64,000 nt of DNA. Source: Glandiceps talaboti. Lineage: Eukaryota > Hemichordata > Enteropneusta > Spengelidae. The notes below the pieces were generated by a model that ran no database searches, was not told where the DNA came from, and saw nothing but the letters and a program-made list of their open reading frames with translations. The stretch spans positions 5,700,453 to 5,764,452 of the forward strand of contig NC_135571.1 of assembly GCF_964340395.1 (NCBI RefSeq), read 5' to 3'. Every line of letters starts with the position of its first letter. Within the stretch, counting starts at the first letter, position 1. Positions 12,845 to 24,366 of this stretch are shown in pieces. The translations under genes and the position numbers were made by a program.

Positions 12845-15484
12845 ATGATGAACTCAAAATCCAAAATGTCTTCCATCGAAGAAATCAAAACTAGTTTGCG
12901 GGAATCTCTGACCTCTGATCTCGAGAAATCGGTCGATAAAGTCAATTTGAAAGCAGACGACATTTTGTCAAAAGCTGACGACTTGACAAACCCGAGATAC
13001 TGGTATAACAGTCATTATCCACGGCAGTTGGTTCATGTAATGACAAGGTCGGCGGGTAATTATTCACTTGTACACAACCAGACTGAGAATTACGACAGAT
13101 CAGCCTACACGGCAGACGAACAAGTAAGCTTATTGCAAAGTTATCGTCAGCTTGAAAATTTAGACAGAGAATTTCGAAAAGCTCACCAGCAGAAAGCCGG
13201 GCAACAGAAACACAAGAAGGGTAAACATGGTCGAAAGGGGAAGTTGGCATGGAAACGAAGAAAAACGTGGCCTTCTAGAGATTTTAATGATGGCCCCAAA
13301 TATGTAACTGGTCATGCCATCACAATGAATGTGGTTAGTGTGAGCGAATCTGCGACTGAAAATTCTGATAACACAGCTCAGTCAACAGAGAGGCTTGGAA
13401 TGAATGGAGAATTCCTGGACGGTGAAGAGGAACCATCTCATATTTCCATTGAAATGGAACAGTATAGGATATTGAAAAGTCAAGAACAAGACCAACATTT
13501 CGATAGTGAAGAAGTTCTTGAAGCTTACAACAGAAAACCAAGTGAAAAAGTAGATACATTGCCGAATATTCATAAGAGCTTTCTACCACGAGAACAACGC
13601 ACTACCAAACAAAATGAAGAAGAGGAGACAGTGTTTCCTGTAATTCAAATAAATACACGGAAATCTGATGAATCTGTCGGCAAGGTGAAACCGCGAAAAC
13701 GGGCGCATTTTTACCGTCCGGGACAGAGAGAAGAAACGGAGAAAGTCCAACTTCCAATGATAGACGATCTTGTACGCGTGCGTGAACTCCAGAAAACAGA
13801 CCCGTCTGATTTGAGTACACCAGATCAGCGAAAGCGAGAGTATGTGGAAGGGTGGATTCATCGTTTGAATAAAGGAAATTCTGGTAAAACCAGAGCAAAG
13901 ACAAAGAGATTCCAATCAGAATTGAAACGGAATTTCGATCCTGGAATATACAAAGCCAAACATGGGCAGAAAGAAGAACAAAAACAACAGAATGCTCACA
14001 CAATGAAAGATAACGCACTTGTTGACTTGCCCGAGAAATATCCCGAACTTGCCCCAAATGAGAAACCTACCGCTGGTATGTACTTCCATACCCTACGACA
14101 AAAATCGGTATATAGTCTGAGCTTGAATCAGATGAACAATCAACTGAAGCGATACCGGCAAAAGGGTCAGGCTCTACCACGCAGTCTATCGTCTGGTAGT
14201 ACCGCGAGTGATTTCAACGCAAAAATTTCAAAAGTGGAAAATAAAATCGATTCTATTGGAAATGAGATTGGAAAGTTGTACCAATCTACATCGTCGCTTC
14301 ATAAAATTGTCAACAGAGAGGCTCCGAAGAGTAAAAGTGATGATATTTCAACTCAGGGGGATAAAAAAGAACTTGTTATCGAAGCAACACCTGTCAAAGT
14401 GTCTCCTACTAAGACGGACACTATTGAAGAAGTCAGAACAAATGGAGTCGCAGAGGACAACGAAGACGCTAGAGTTGACCCTGGGGAAGGTCCAGGAAAC
14501 GTTCGAGCAGACGACAATGAAAATCAAAATGGCGTCGAAGACAAAGGCGACAAAAGTACAGATATATCTAAAGAGGGTATCGCAAACGAGGATAAGGAAA
14601 GTATTAAAACAGACGCTAAGTATGTGTATGCAAAGAATGGATTAGTTTCAAGAGAAAGCCCGGATAAAAGTAAACTATCAGTTGTAAATTTAGAAATGGC
14701 GAAGGACACACTTCCTGGTGGCAGCCAAAAAGATTTTGAAACACGCAGTAAGGGATCTGCTGTTTCTATAGCGACGACCAATAATAAAACTGAGGATGAA
14801 ATTTGTGATGAGGAGGGTAGTGAACAGGCTGCTGAAAGGTTACTTGACAAAAATATACTTCAGCCAGGGTCACCCACAAAAGAACCGATGAAAAAATTCA
14901 ATAAATTACGACCCTTTAATGAAAAAGAAGTGGAGTCTGAATACAATAGTAAAAAGAGGAGTAATGTGTCGAAGAAAACAGGAAAGGATGAAGAAATAAC
15001 AGGAGAAGAGAAGGACAAGTGTGATGATGAGGCGGAGAAAAATGTACAACCTGTATCAAAGAACCATGATCAAATGGTTGAAAATAAAGATGACACAATT
15101 AACAAAAATGACGTCATTGACAAAGATGAATCTTTACAAGGCGGCAAAAGTGAAGAAGTTGACGACATTGCACCAAGTAATGACTCAAAACATGTGAATG
15201 ATACAAGTGCGGATGACGGAGTTACGAACCAACAAAAAGTTGAAGAGTCAGTCAATGGTGAAAACGAGGCAGAAATTGGGAATGACATCACTTATGATGA
15301 CGACCAAAACAACCTCCCAATAGAAAATAATGTCGAGAATGGTATTGAAGATAACAAAGAAAATGACAACACGGCTGACAACAAAGGAGAAAGTGACGTC
15401 ATAAAAACTAACGACCAAAATAGGGACAATTCAATGAACGTAAATAGTGTCAAAAATGAATCGGACGGCCAAAGCACAAATTAA
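12845..15484 (+). CDS. Gene A: large disordered lysine/acid-rich protein, unknown function
   Basis: An 879-residue open frame with consistent coding composition; I do not recognise the family. A splice acceptor (TTATGTTCTTGCAG) ends at 12816. The exon then has an in-frame TGA at 12821-12823 before the ATG at 12845, so translation must start inside this exon and the upstream exon is untranslated. A second ATG follows at once. Residues 49-73 form an aromatic/basic patch (NPRYWYNSHYPR...). 111-141 is a strongly basic cluster (KHKKGKHGRKGK, KRRK) that could be a nuclear signal. 456-490 has coiled-coil-like heptads (KVENKIDSIGNEIGKL). From about 540 to the end the chain is repetitive D/E/N/K, predicted disordered. 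There is no signal peptide, membrane segment or catalytic motif. The stop is TAA. The function is unknown; a scaffold or nucleic-acid-associated role is only a guess from charge. Confidence 0.88.
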   Translation: MMNSKSKMSSIEEIKTSLRESLTSDLEKSVDKVNLKADDILSKADDLTNPRYWYNSHYPRQLVHVMTRSAGNYSLVHNQTENYDRSAYTADEQVSLLQSYRQLENLDREFRKAHQQKAGQQKHKKGKHGRKGKLAWKRRKTWPSRDFNDGPKYVTGHAITMNVVSVSESATENSDNTAQSTERLGMNGEFLDGEEEPSHISIEMEQYRILKSQEQDQHFDSEEVLEAYNRKPSEKVDTLPNIHKSFLPREQRTTKQNEEEETVFPVIQINTRKSDESVGKVKPRKRAHFYRPGQREETEKVQLPMIDDLVRVRELQKTDPSDLSTPDQRKREYVEGWIHRLNKGNSGKTRAKTKRFQSELKRNFDPGIYKAKHGQKEEQKQQNAHTMKDNALVDLPEKYPELAPNEKPTAGMYFHTLRQKSVYSLSLNQMNNQLKRYRQKGQALPRSLSSGSTASDFNAKISKVENKIDSIGNEIGKLYQSTSSLHKIVNREAPKSKSDDISTQGDKKELVIEATPVKVSPTKTDTIEEVRTNGVAEDNEDARVDPGEGPGNVRADDNENQNGVEDKGDKSTDISKEGIANEDKESIKTDAKYVYAKNGLVSRESPDKSKLSVVNLEMAKDTLPGGSQKDFETRSKGSAVSIATTNNKTEDEICDEEGSEQAAERLLDKNILQPGSPTKEPMKKFNKLRPFNEKEVESEYNSKKRSNVSKKTGKDEEITGEEKDKCDDEAEKNVQPVSKNHDQMVENKDDTINKNDVIDKDESLQGGKSEEVDDIAPSNDSKHVNDTSADDGVTNQQKVEESVNGENEAEIGNDITYDDDQNNLPIENNVENGIEDNKENDNTADNKGESDVIKTNDQNRDNSMNVNSVKNESDGQSTN

Positions 15485-16098
15485 AATGAAGACTCAACGT
15501 CATTTCCGGTGAAACCAAATTGAACAAATAATTTTTAAAATATAGTATTATGAATACTGATAAGTCCGGACCAGGCAGTTCATAGTCTTTATATAGCGCC
15601 ACCAAGTGGCAAAACATGAATATTACTTCTAGGTGGTCTAAGTACAAGGCAAATGTATAATTTTAAGAATAGATATCAAAATTGGTACATTCATGGTGTC
15701 TAACTTTTTGTCGGTGGACAAAATGTTAACTGTCTGAGAACTAGTTTTGCCAAGTTTAGAACAATTTTTGCAAATTTTCAAAGAATGTGTATTTTATGAA
15801 GTGTAAGCCCTGTCTATATGTTAAAGGTTCCATCATGAAGGTATCTCCATGGTTCCATCAAGCGTACTATCAAATATACACATATACCGCAACTTCGCGT
15901 CTTTGTTGTCTACTAAACAAATATGGTGGCGTTGATCCGACACCGGATGACCTATGATTATGGCATTTGACCTTGATGATGACGACACAGCTTCGTACTA
16001 TTACGTCCTATCCATCCTTGACGTCAGACAAAATTTACTGCATTCTGAGTTCGATTTCTTACTGAAGTAAAAGGGAACAGTATTATACAGAAACTTGA

Positions 16099-16104
16099 AA
16101 TAAA
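16099..16104 (+). terminator. Candidate poly(A) signal for gene A
   Basis: AATAAA about 615 bp after the gene A stop is the first canonical hexamer I see downstream. Other non-canonical signals nearer the stop cannot be excluded. Confidence 0.35.
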
Positions 16105-16587
16105 TTAATTCATCAATTCTTTCTTTCCAATTATCAATCCGTATCATTAAAGTTTCCAACTTTATCATATTTACAAACTTATAGTTAGGTATTTCCATTG
16201 CATATGTTATAAACGTGGCAATTATATGACGTCACAAATTAGCATATATTCAAATTCAGATTCGAGTACCTTATTTACGCATTAGAGATACTATTACGGA
16301 CATCGCGAGTCGAAAAGCTTCACTTAGATAAAATATCAAATGAAATCGTTATTGTACATGGGTAGAGGGATGGGCTTAGTGTTTAAGGTGTAGATTATTA
16401 CAGCGCCATCAACGACTGGATTTTACCGTCAGCGGGGGAGGTGCACTACACGGGCATTTCAATTTCAATTTGTTAACAGATTTAGTTGTATGAATCATCT
16501 AAAAATCATGATACAAAAAATATTTTTTGACAATTAAGAATAAAATCAGTTATATCATATAACAAATTATGTATTCATTATCATATG

Positions 16588-16682
16588 TCTGTCTGTCTGT
16601 CTGTCTGTCTGCCTGCCAGCCTGCCTGTCTGTATGTCTGCCTGCCTGCCTGTCTGTCTGTCTGTCTGTCTGTCTGACTGTAT
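16588..16682. repeat. Microsatellite, (CTGT)n/(CTGC)n
   Basis: Mixed CTGT and CTGC units. The minus-strand frame through it reads RQTD/RQAG repeats and is not a gene. Confidence 0.9.
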
Positions 16683-16699
16683 GTCGATCGATCAATTTA

Positions 16700-18490
16700 A
16701 TGATTGGCTTTTTTGAGAGTGTTATGAATACATTTGAAGTGTACATGTACAAAATACAGTTACACGACATGTTTACAATACTTATACATATTGTAATCTA
16801 TCAAGTTCAAGGGTTTATTTACAATTACACAACATAATTGTAAATGGTCGTGGCGTCATCTATATTAACCTAAAACTCCACACAAGCAAAACAATTGACC
16901 ATACAGGACACTTGCATTAGAATAGTTACATAGAGGAATACCACATCAGGAAATGCAGGTATTTTCATAAAAGTTGGGTTCCGGAGACTCGGAATCATCG
17001 CATGATTTCACATCATATAAATCACACCAACTTGACTACTCTATTTCACCTTGATTGTACTAGTAGTCGTCCAATGTTGCATAATGGGACTTATCAGGCT
17101 GCATATGCATTAGATGAACAATGGGTACCATAACTTTTGTATGAGCGTTTGCCTGGTGAGATACGACTGATTTTATCTATCCTTTATAAATGTTCAAACG
17201 GGTTGTACAGACACGAACTATCAGTCACACGATTGACAGTGTATGAACCCTTGCTGTGATTAAGTAATACAACTTGCATATGTGCAATGTGTGTGACAAA
17301 AACACCTACACCCGGAGGTGATATAGCGATAGCGCCAGACTTCTCATCACAAATTTCCGTCCAGTTCGTTTTAATACTCCTTTGATGAATACACCCGAAG
17401 GCACTTTTTTGTATTTATCGTACATAGAATGTAATTACGTTACACATTCGTTTTCAAAAAGTGACAATGCCTACCGGCTAAAAAGAGCTCGATCTAATTT
17501 TAATCAGCAGACGATAACGTAAGTGGCGCCATTCACACTCTATAATTTTGTGTGTATCTTGGATTGACCAGACATTGAAAACATGTAATAATTGTGCAAT
17601 TTGTGAGCAGGTATGAACTGACGAGTCACATAGAGATGGAAATGGACTATAATATAACAATGCATATACATGATGTTACCCTTCAGGTGTTTATACACAA
17701 GTTCTAGATCTTTTATTCCATTTTTGATTGAGCAACAGACATGTTTCGAATAAATCACTTGTCCTTCTTGAGTGTCTAACTGGATCTGAGAGAATCATCC
17801 AAATTTGTTGGCGGTGTTGAGTAACCAGAGTTGTGAAAAGGTTAGCTTCAATATATGTAAATCAGGTGTGAAAGTACTTATCAGTTATTTACATATAACT
17901 GTCCACCTTATGTGATGATGTCACTGTAGATTGGTGGAATGTCATATTTCCCTACATTGACATTAATCGACGGATTGTTAACTTTGATGTACATGCATGG
18001 TTTCCGACAATCTTCTTTTAAACATGTGTTCTGATTGGTTGTCACTGAGCGTGCACGTGCAAAGTGACTTTCCTAGCTAAAGCTTTCGTAGGTGAATGGA
18101 AGTCCGGCCTCTTTACGGTACGTCTTTGACGGTGCCGTAAAGAGACACTTAGCTTTACGACGATGTAGGTCAACTTGCTTCTAATGTATCCGACCTCTCA
18201 CCGATCGACACTCAACAAAGACGACATATGGACGAAAAAACAAGGTCATCAGACTTAGAGCCAAAGAAAGCATGACACGCTCGAGGTTGCTATCTGACCT
18301 GAAGGTCAGCTTAAACAATAAGAATAGAGAGCACAATATTTGGCTAAGTTTTAAAACCCTTCTACAATAAAGTACTGTATCTTTTGCAACCCGATATTTA
18401 CCGCCAAAAGCACGTCTCAGAACTAATATTCTTTCTTCAAACTATTTGGTAGTTTATCCCAAGCAAACACTGTGTGTTCTGTTCCCTGAC
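16700..18490. other. Intergenic DNA with a short hairpin
   Basis: No gene recognised. A small hairpin lies at 18109-18144 (CTCTTTACGG... / ...CCGTAAAGAG, about 13 bp stem with one G-T pair). Confidence 0.5.
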
Positions 18491-18493
18491 TAG

Positions 18494-18613
18494 TCCTGCT
18501 TGCAGATGAAGTACGGGTAAACGGGGACTCGATTCTCCCAATGCCCCTTTCATTCGTGTTTAAGGACATGTACCATGTCAGAATCGAGTCTCGTGCTCCG
18601 TCTGCAAGCAGGA
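18494..18613. repeat. Foldback element, ~120 bp
   Basis: The left arm (from 18494, TCCTGCTTGCAGATGAAG...) and the right arm (18580-18613, ending ...CTGCAAGCAGGA) are reverse complements. The outer match is TCCTGCTTGCAGA and the inner match is ACTCGATTCT, with a 6-8 bp indel between them. Probably a small MITE. No target duplication is evident. Confidence 0.7.
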
Positions 18614-19215
18614 TTTTTCCCTCGCCTACATGAGCAGCTATTCCTATGCTCTGTAAGCATACGTCGTATTATTCAGTTCTCTAATTATGATTAATAAGTT
18701 CTGCAGTAAGCTTACATGAGGGCACAGCATGTAGTATCTCACCATGCTTACAGGCTACAAGCACAAAGTCGTTCCAAAGTCGTCATTGTGACAAATAGTT
18801 GATGGCATGGCTTGGTGGAGTTTTGGAAAATAAAAAGCCGACATGTCGTTTGATAGTTTTATATGTGAGTAATTCTGAATAGAGTCATCGTATACAATTG
18901 TACGCATTTAAACGAATGACTAGATTTGGTTCACTTGAACGGTTGCAAACAAAGCGACAGACAATATAAAACAAAGTTCAATGGTGTATAATGTATCATG
19001 AACCATAGCAATGTGTCAGGCAAGACGTTCTTGTCAAACGTCGTTCTTCTGCCCTGCCAACCTTCAAAGGAAAATAGGTTGTAATTTTGGCAACTTTCAA
19101 GTGTCTTTGTTCCACACTCAGTGTTGTTGTATCACTTGCAATGCATCTAAACCAGGTGTAATACAAGTCACGTGGTCGATTTCTTAAGTTGGGTTGCTAC
19201 ATCCCTATAACTGGC

Positions 19216-20229
19216 CTGTTCACTGCGCTGTTGGGATATATCGTTAGCCTGAGGCTGGTCATACCTCAACACAAGGCCTAGGTTGAGATACATCTTTCCT
19301 ATAGGTTAAGATACATCTTTCCTATAGGTTAAGATACATCTTTCCTATAGGTTGAGATACGTCTTTCCTATAGGTTAAGATACATCTTTCCTATAGGTTG
19401 AGATACATCTTTCCTATAGGTTGAGATACATCTTTCCTATAGGTTGAGATACGTCTTTCCTATAGGTTGAGATACATCTTTCCTATAGGTTGAGATACAT
19501 CTTTCCTATAGGTTGAGATACGTCTTTCCTATAGGTTAAGATACATCTTTCCTATAGGTTAAGATACATCTTTCCTATAGGTTGAGATACATCTTTCCTA
19601 TAGGTTGAGATACGTCTTTCCTATAGGTTGAGATACATCTTTCCTATAGGTTAAGATACATCTTTCCTATAGGTTGAGATACATCTTTCCTATAGGTTGA
19701 GATACATCTTTCCTATAGGTTGAGATACATCTTTCCTATAGGTTAAGATACATCTTTCCTATAGGTTAAGATACATCTTTCCTATAGGTTGAGATACATC
19801 TTTCCTATAGGTTGAGATACGTCTTTCCTATAGGTTGAGATACATCTTTCCTATAGGTTAAGATACATCTTTCCTATAGGTTGAGATACATCTTTCCTAT
19901 AGGTTAAGATACATCTTTCCTATAGGTTAAGATACATCTTTCCTATAGGTTGAGATACATCTTTCCTATAGGTTGAGATACATCTTTCCTATAGGTTGAG
20001 ATACATCTTTCCTATAGGTTAAGATACATCTTTCCTATAGGTTGAGATACATCTTTCCTATAGGTTAAGATACATCTTTCCTAGGTTAAGATACATCTTT
20101 CCTATAGGTAAATTGAGATACATCTGTCCTATAGGTTGAGATACATAGTCAGCTGGTCATACCTCAACACGAGGGCTAGGAGGTACAACCAGTGCAGCTA
20201 ACGATGTATCTGAACAGTGCATTGAACAG
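19216..20229. mobile_element. TIR-bounded element carrying a minisatellite
   Basis: The ends form an inverted repeat: CTGTTCACTGCGCTGTT...ATCGTTAGC on the left against CTGTTCAATGCACTGTT...ATCGTTAGC read from the right, 28 of 33 positions alike. Inside these, the phrase CTGGTCATACCTCAACAC occurs in direct orientation on both sides (near 19255 and 20155), each followed by RAGGSCTAGG, and brackets the 23-bp tandem array. There is no open frame, so it is non-autonomous. MITEs and foldback elements that contain internal tandem arrays are known in several animals. I cannot assign this to a named family. Confidence 0.75.
19281..20147. repeat. 23-bp minisatellite, about 38 units
   Basis: The unit is GGTTRAGATACRTCTTTCC plus TATA. 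It is nearly invariant; I see only three versions: GAGATACAT, AAGATACAT and GAGATACGT. The fourth combination (AAGATACGT) never occurs. The order of versions partly repeats every nine units, which suggests block amplification. The last two or three units near 20082-20147 are degenerate. Each unit junction contains the palindrome CCTATAGG. Confidence 0.95.
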
Positions 20230-20631
20230 ACTGCCATAATTCATTATCCGATTACAGTTGGTTGTTAAAGGTCCAAGTCGTATTAGTATTGTAAATTAGG
20301 GCGTGAAAACAGTTGTCTGGTAGAGCTTTACGTACAGTACAGAATGATCCTATATATTATTATAGCACCACTGAGAACTTGGGATTGAAATCCCGACCTT
20401 TGAACTACATTACATCACAATTTTGCGTTTCTGCCTGTCTAGAATCATCGCACACGAATTGAGATGACGAGGTGACATCAATAGGCAATTCACAATTTAA
20501 AACTAATTACCTGATAACAGTTATGTTTCTAGAGTAAACTAATTAAGTCGTTGACTGATTACTTACATGAAATGTGATAGTAAATCAATAACTTAACATT
20601 ATTGAAAATTTTTTGAGTACACAAACCTACA

Positions 20632-20645
20632 GTAACTATGGCAAC
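20632..20645 (+). promoter_or_regulatory. RFX X-box match, no gene beside it
   Basis: GTAACTATGGCAAC fits the ciliary X-box consensus GTHNYYATRRNAAC. No first exon is recognised nearby, so function is doubtful. Confidence 0.3.
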
Positions 20646-20775
20646 CGATCGATTTGTCCTGTGTGAGACACTGGCAAAGGGTCCTACCTACCACATGCAC
20701 TATCACAGACTTGTTCAAGCCCATAGCTACCTCTAACTTTGTTTCACCCCAATATTCACGTGAAGAGAGTATCTC

Positions 20776-20835
<60 letters not shown>
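20776..20835. repeat. Microsatellite, (AATC)n
   Basis: About 15 pure TCAA/AATC units. The plus-strand frame reads SINQ repeats and is an artefact. Confidence 0.95.
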
Positions 20836-20837
<2 letters not shown>

Positions 20838-21381
20838 AATTTATAGAGCGCCTGTGTCCAATACGAAGTAGAGTTCAGAGGCGCTGAACGTCTCGAACGT
20901 TTAGACAATGCTTTCACTGACTCAGAAGTTTGAATTATACTGTGTTAGAGTTTTTGCGAGATCCAGAGGCATACAATTTTTTTTGCAGCATCATTAAAAA
21001 TGCATACTTTGTGTTTGGATAATTTTCATCCGGTAAATGCCACGGGGGGAGGGGGACTTGTGCCAAGTGTCACGGTGTACATGTAAGCTGAGATGAAAGA
21101 TACAACATGACATGCCGTACTATCATATCGTTCTTTAGAGGTAGTCAAGCTACATGTGGTATTGAATCATATCTTGAGAGATCTTGAGATCGATGCGTGG
21201 GCGGCGCTGGACTGTTGCAGAGGTGACGTCTGGTAGAGCAGTACGACACGGTGAATCAGTCTAAAGTCGTGTCTGTCCATAAGGACGCGTACACGTATCG
21301 TAACCGTTGCTTGTATGGGTGAATATGCAGGATATAAAGTTACGAATCTGAATGATGTTACGATTTTTACTCCATCTCGCT

Positions 21382-21749
21382 TGTATGTATGTATGTATGT
21401 ATGTATGTATGTATGTATGTATGTATGTATGTATGTATGTATGTATGTATGTACATTTGCATGTATGTATGTATGTATGTATGTATGTATGTATGTATGT
21501 ATGTATGTATGCGTGTATGTGTGTGTATGTATGTATGTATGTATGTATGTGTATGTACGTATGTATGTATGTATGTATGTATGTATGTATGTGTATGTAT
21601 GTATGTATGTATGTATGTATGTATGTATGTATGTATGTACATATGTACGTATGTACTCATGTATGTATGTACGTATGTACGTATGTATGTATGTATGTAT
21701 GTATGTATGGATGGATGGATGGATGGATGGATGGATGGATGGATGGATG
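21382..21749. repeat. Microsatellite, (GTAT)n then (GGAT)n
   Basis: About 325 bp of GTAT units with scattered GTAC/GTGT variants switch abruptly at about 21708 to ten GGAT units. Several 100-190 residue frames cross it on both strands; all are repeat artefacts. Confidence 0.95.
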
Positions 21750-22395
21750 CAAAATAAATATCACGACTAATTATGCTGCCACTATACGCTGCCTGATATG
21801 AAGCTAGCATGAATAGTATTGAGAATACACTTATACGTAGCAACATTATTCGACAGTTCGTATCCGTCGCTGGTATAAACCTCAATCCAGGCAACATTAC
21901 ACTTCTCGGTGTCAGTCTATTTCCTATCAGCACAGGGAGACGAATCACTCACTACTAAGCCTTTAATGTGATTAAAGCCTCTCCAATCGTTACATTACGT
22001 GATAACTGTCTCTCCAACTGGAGCCGAGCAACCTATCTTATCCATCGCCAAGAACTAGACGAAGGAGTTATTTCAACAGTGTTATTAAAAGTGACCAGTT
22101 AACGTTGGTTCAGTCTGGATACCAACATGGTCTCTGACTGGAGGTGGAGCTGGAGGTATAAATCGTAACGATATCCCGTAGAGGAACTAGACTAGCATTG
22201 GTTTGACAGCTTCAGAGTACAGGTTGTCTAGCTACGGTTGCCCAGTTGTTACGGTACGAAATCCACACCCGGCTAGTAAGCCGTACTAGCCTAGAATCCA
22301 GTATTGAGGGAATTTTTGGCTATCACCTTTCCTCCACCACACGACTGGATCAAGTTAAAGCAGGGCTAGTGTCCTACTCAGCAGTCAGCTGCCTT

Positions 22396-22771
22396 GAATA
22401 TTCCCCTTATTTGAGCATACGTGTATGTGCCACCCTTTCGGGTGCGTTTTCTAGCCCTTTGTCTAAAATGGGGTCAGTGTTTTCGAGATGAAGGAAAAAC
22501 GGGGTCCACTTTGCATTATTGTCGATATTGCTTGGTCTAAAATGTGACCCATTGTCCTTTACAAAATCATAACTGCCATTAATTGCCACCAAATGTTGCC
22601 TCCTAAAAAAACTGTATTTAGGTCTAAACTTTCATCTTAAAAACCTGTCATGGTCTAAAATGGGATGATTGATTTTTGGTCAAAGTGGGTCTAAAATGGG
22701 CCTGGGGTTTCCAGCACTGGCCACACACTCTACCAGAGCTGGCCACTGGTACCGGCACCCGGGGAATATTC
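22396..22771. mobile_element. MITE-like element with GGTCTAAAATG sub-repeats
   Basis: It is bounded by GAATATTCCCC (22396-22406) and its exact inverse GGGGAATATTC (22761-22771). Inside, the word GGTCTAAAATG or a close variant recurs five times (near 22462, 22533, 22619, 22652 and 22689) at uneven spacing. The minus strand keeps a 61-codon frame with a faint repeat pattern (PSNID, TDPILDKG), which I take to reflect the internal repeats rather than a protein. Confidence 0.6.
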
Positions 22772-23536
22772 CTTTCACCGATCTCAGCAAACAGTGTCCC
22801 GTTATATCATAGCAATAGTCACAGAGCATATCAGAACATATTGTTTACCTCATTTTATTCTTAATTAGTGGTCATATTTTGGTCCACAACTGTGATACTG
22901 CTGGTCATAACATCCACTACGTCACCTGCTGTCAAGGAATACAGGTTCTTCCTAGTGACACACAGACAAAGAGCGCTATAAGACACAATCGAATATCTGC
23001 TGACAAAGCGGGCCATACCGAGAAATCGATCTCCAAATTCTTGCTGGACTGGATTTTACAATCACATTTTCTAGGTGTATAAGAAGTCGGGCGGATGGAA
23101 TACGTAACCTTAAGACCCTTGCGAGTTCAAACCAGTTCTATTCGGTGTCTATTCTCCGTAATGATAGCTTTTATTTGTATTGTTTAATGTTGTACATTCG
23201 TTCTTTTGATGGCATCACATCGCGCAGTTTATATCAATCTTTTATTTTCAATGTATTTTTAGTGGTTCCTGGTAAAACAATTTCGGCTGACACGACTCAT
23301 ATACTCCGTTCACACTAGGACCTATCCTCCGGAGAATCAGTGACTTAAATTAACTCCGGAGGTAATTTGCGTGTGTGAATGGTCGACTCCGGAGAATCTG
23401 TGGATTATTTTACTGCGGAGGTTTTGGTTGATTCAGCTCCGCAGATCCTCCGGAGGCAAGGATTAGCGTGTACTAAGTTGTAGGTGTGAACGCTTTACGC
23501 CGGTGTAAGCACCCTCAATCGGTGTATTACAGTCAT

Positions 23537-23588
23537 CGCACTAATTTCCCGGACAGCAACATACCGATGTTGCCAGCTAATTAGTGCG
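23537..23588. repeat. Nested cruciform-like inverted repeat
   Basis: Outer stem CGCACTAATT / AATTAGTGCG encloses an inner stem GCAACAT / ATGTTGC with a 4-nt loop. It lies inside the transposon-like remnant. Confidence 0.7.
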
Positions 23589-24114
23589 CAATATCTGAGT
23601 TCGATCGACAATTACCGAGCCACATGTTTATATTGTAAACTGATGTCGCCGTGTACTTAGGCCTTTCTTGTTTATTAGAACAGTGGTGTGCAGCACCATG
23701 GGTGAAGTCATAAAACTTTGTCCGGAAGAAACCATTTCATGTACTGGTTATAAGTTGGCATAAACATATTTGTATTTATATACTCAACTTTACTGTCACA
23801 CTTTGGTAAGCTTGCTAATCTTTATTCAGAACCACCAATGTATAAAAAAACATTGAAGTCGGCAATGAATCATAAATATCGTTAGCGTGTACTGTGATTT
23901 TGGGGTTCTTTCCTCTGTTTTTGTACCTTTTTCCGTTCCGATGTTTGACTGGAAGCAATCGCTACAATTTCTCCAACGGTAACGCAAATGGCCGAGGTCA
24001 CACTGAAAACGCTGTTTCAAAATGTTGCTACTTTTAGGTTTTCCTAACCGTCGAATTGCAGAGCCAAACTACGCGAAATATTATTAGGAGAACAAGACTC
24101 GTTAATTTGCTATT

Positions 24115-24366
24115 TCAACCACCGTATTGCCCAAAATTTAACACGTGTGAGATACGTTTTTTCGTTATCTGAAAAGATACCTTATGTTTAGCACACAATG
24201 TCTTCGCCACCGTATTTACGGAAACTGCTATCAAAGAAGTTGTTGCCGAGATAGCACCGTAATTTGCGTAAATATTCTCTTCAGATTTTGTGGATTTCCT
24301 TTGTATTAACTCTCGATTGTAAGTTTTAACGGTACATTTTGGCCGACATGCGAGCATCACAGCCAT
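24115..24366 (-). CDS. Doubtful small protein, 83 residues, inside transposon-like remnant
   Basis: ATG-initiated frame beginning MAVMLACRPKCTVKTYNREL and ending in QYGG. Codon choice looks less random than in the surrounding DNA. It has several lysine/threonine-rich stretches but no domain I recognise. It lies between the GTTCACAC inverted ends, so it may be a fragment of a transposon gene. An internal AAG|GTATCT could also be a splice donor. Whether it is expressed is unknown. Confidence 0.25.
   Translation of the reverse strand: MAVMLACRPKCTVKTYNRELIQRKSTKSEENIYANYGAISATTSLIAVSVNTVAKTLCAKHKVSFQITKKRISHVLNFGQYGG

Noticed and set aside
19281-20147. CRISPR-like array
   Set aside because: Units are contiguous 23-bp repeats without spacers, in an animal genome; it is a minisatellite.
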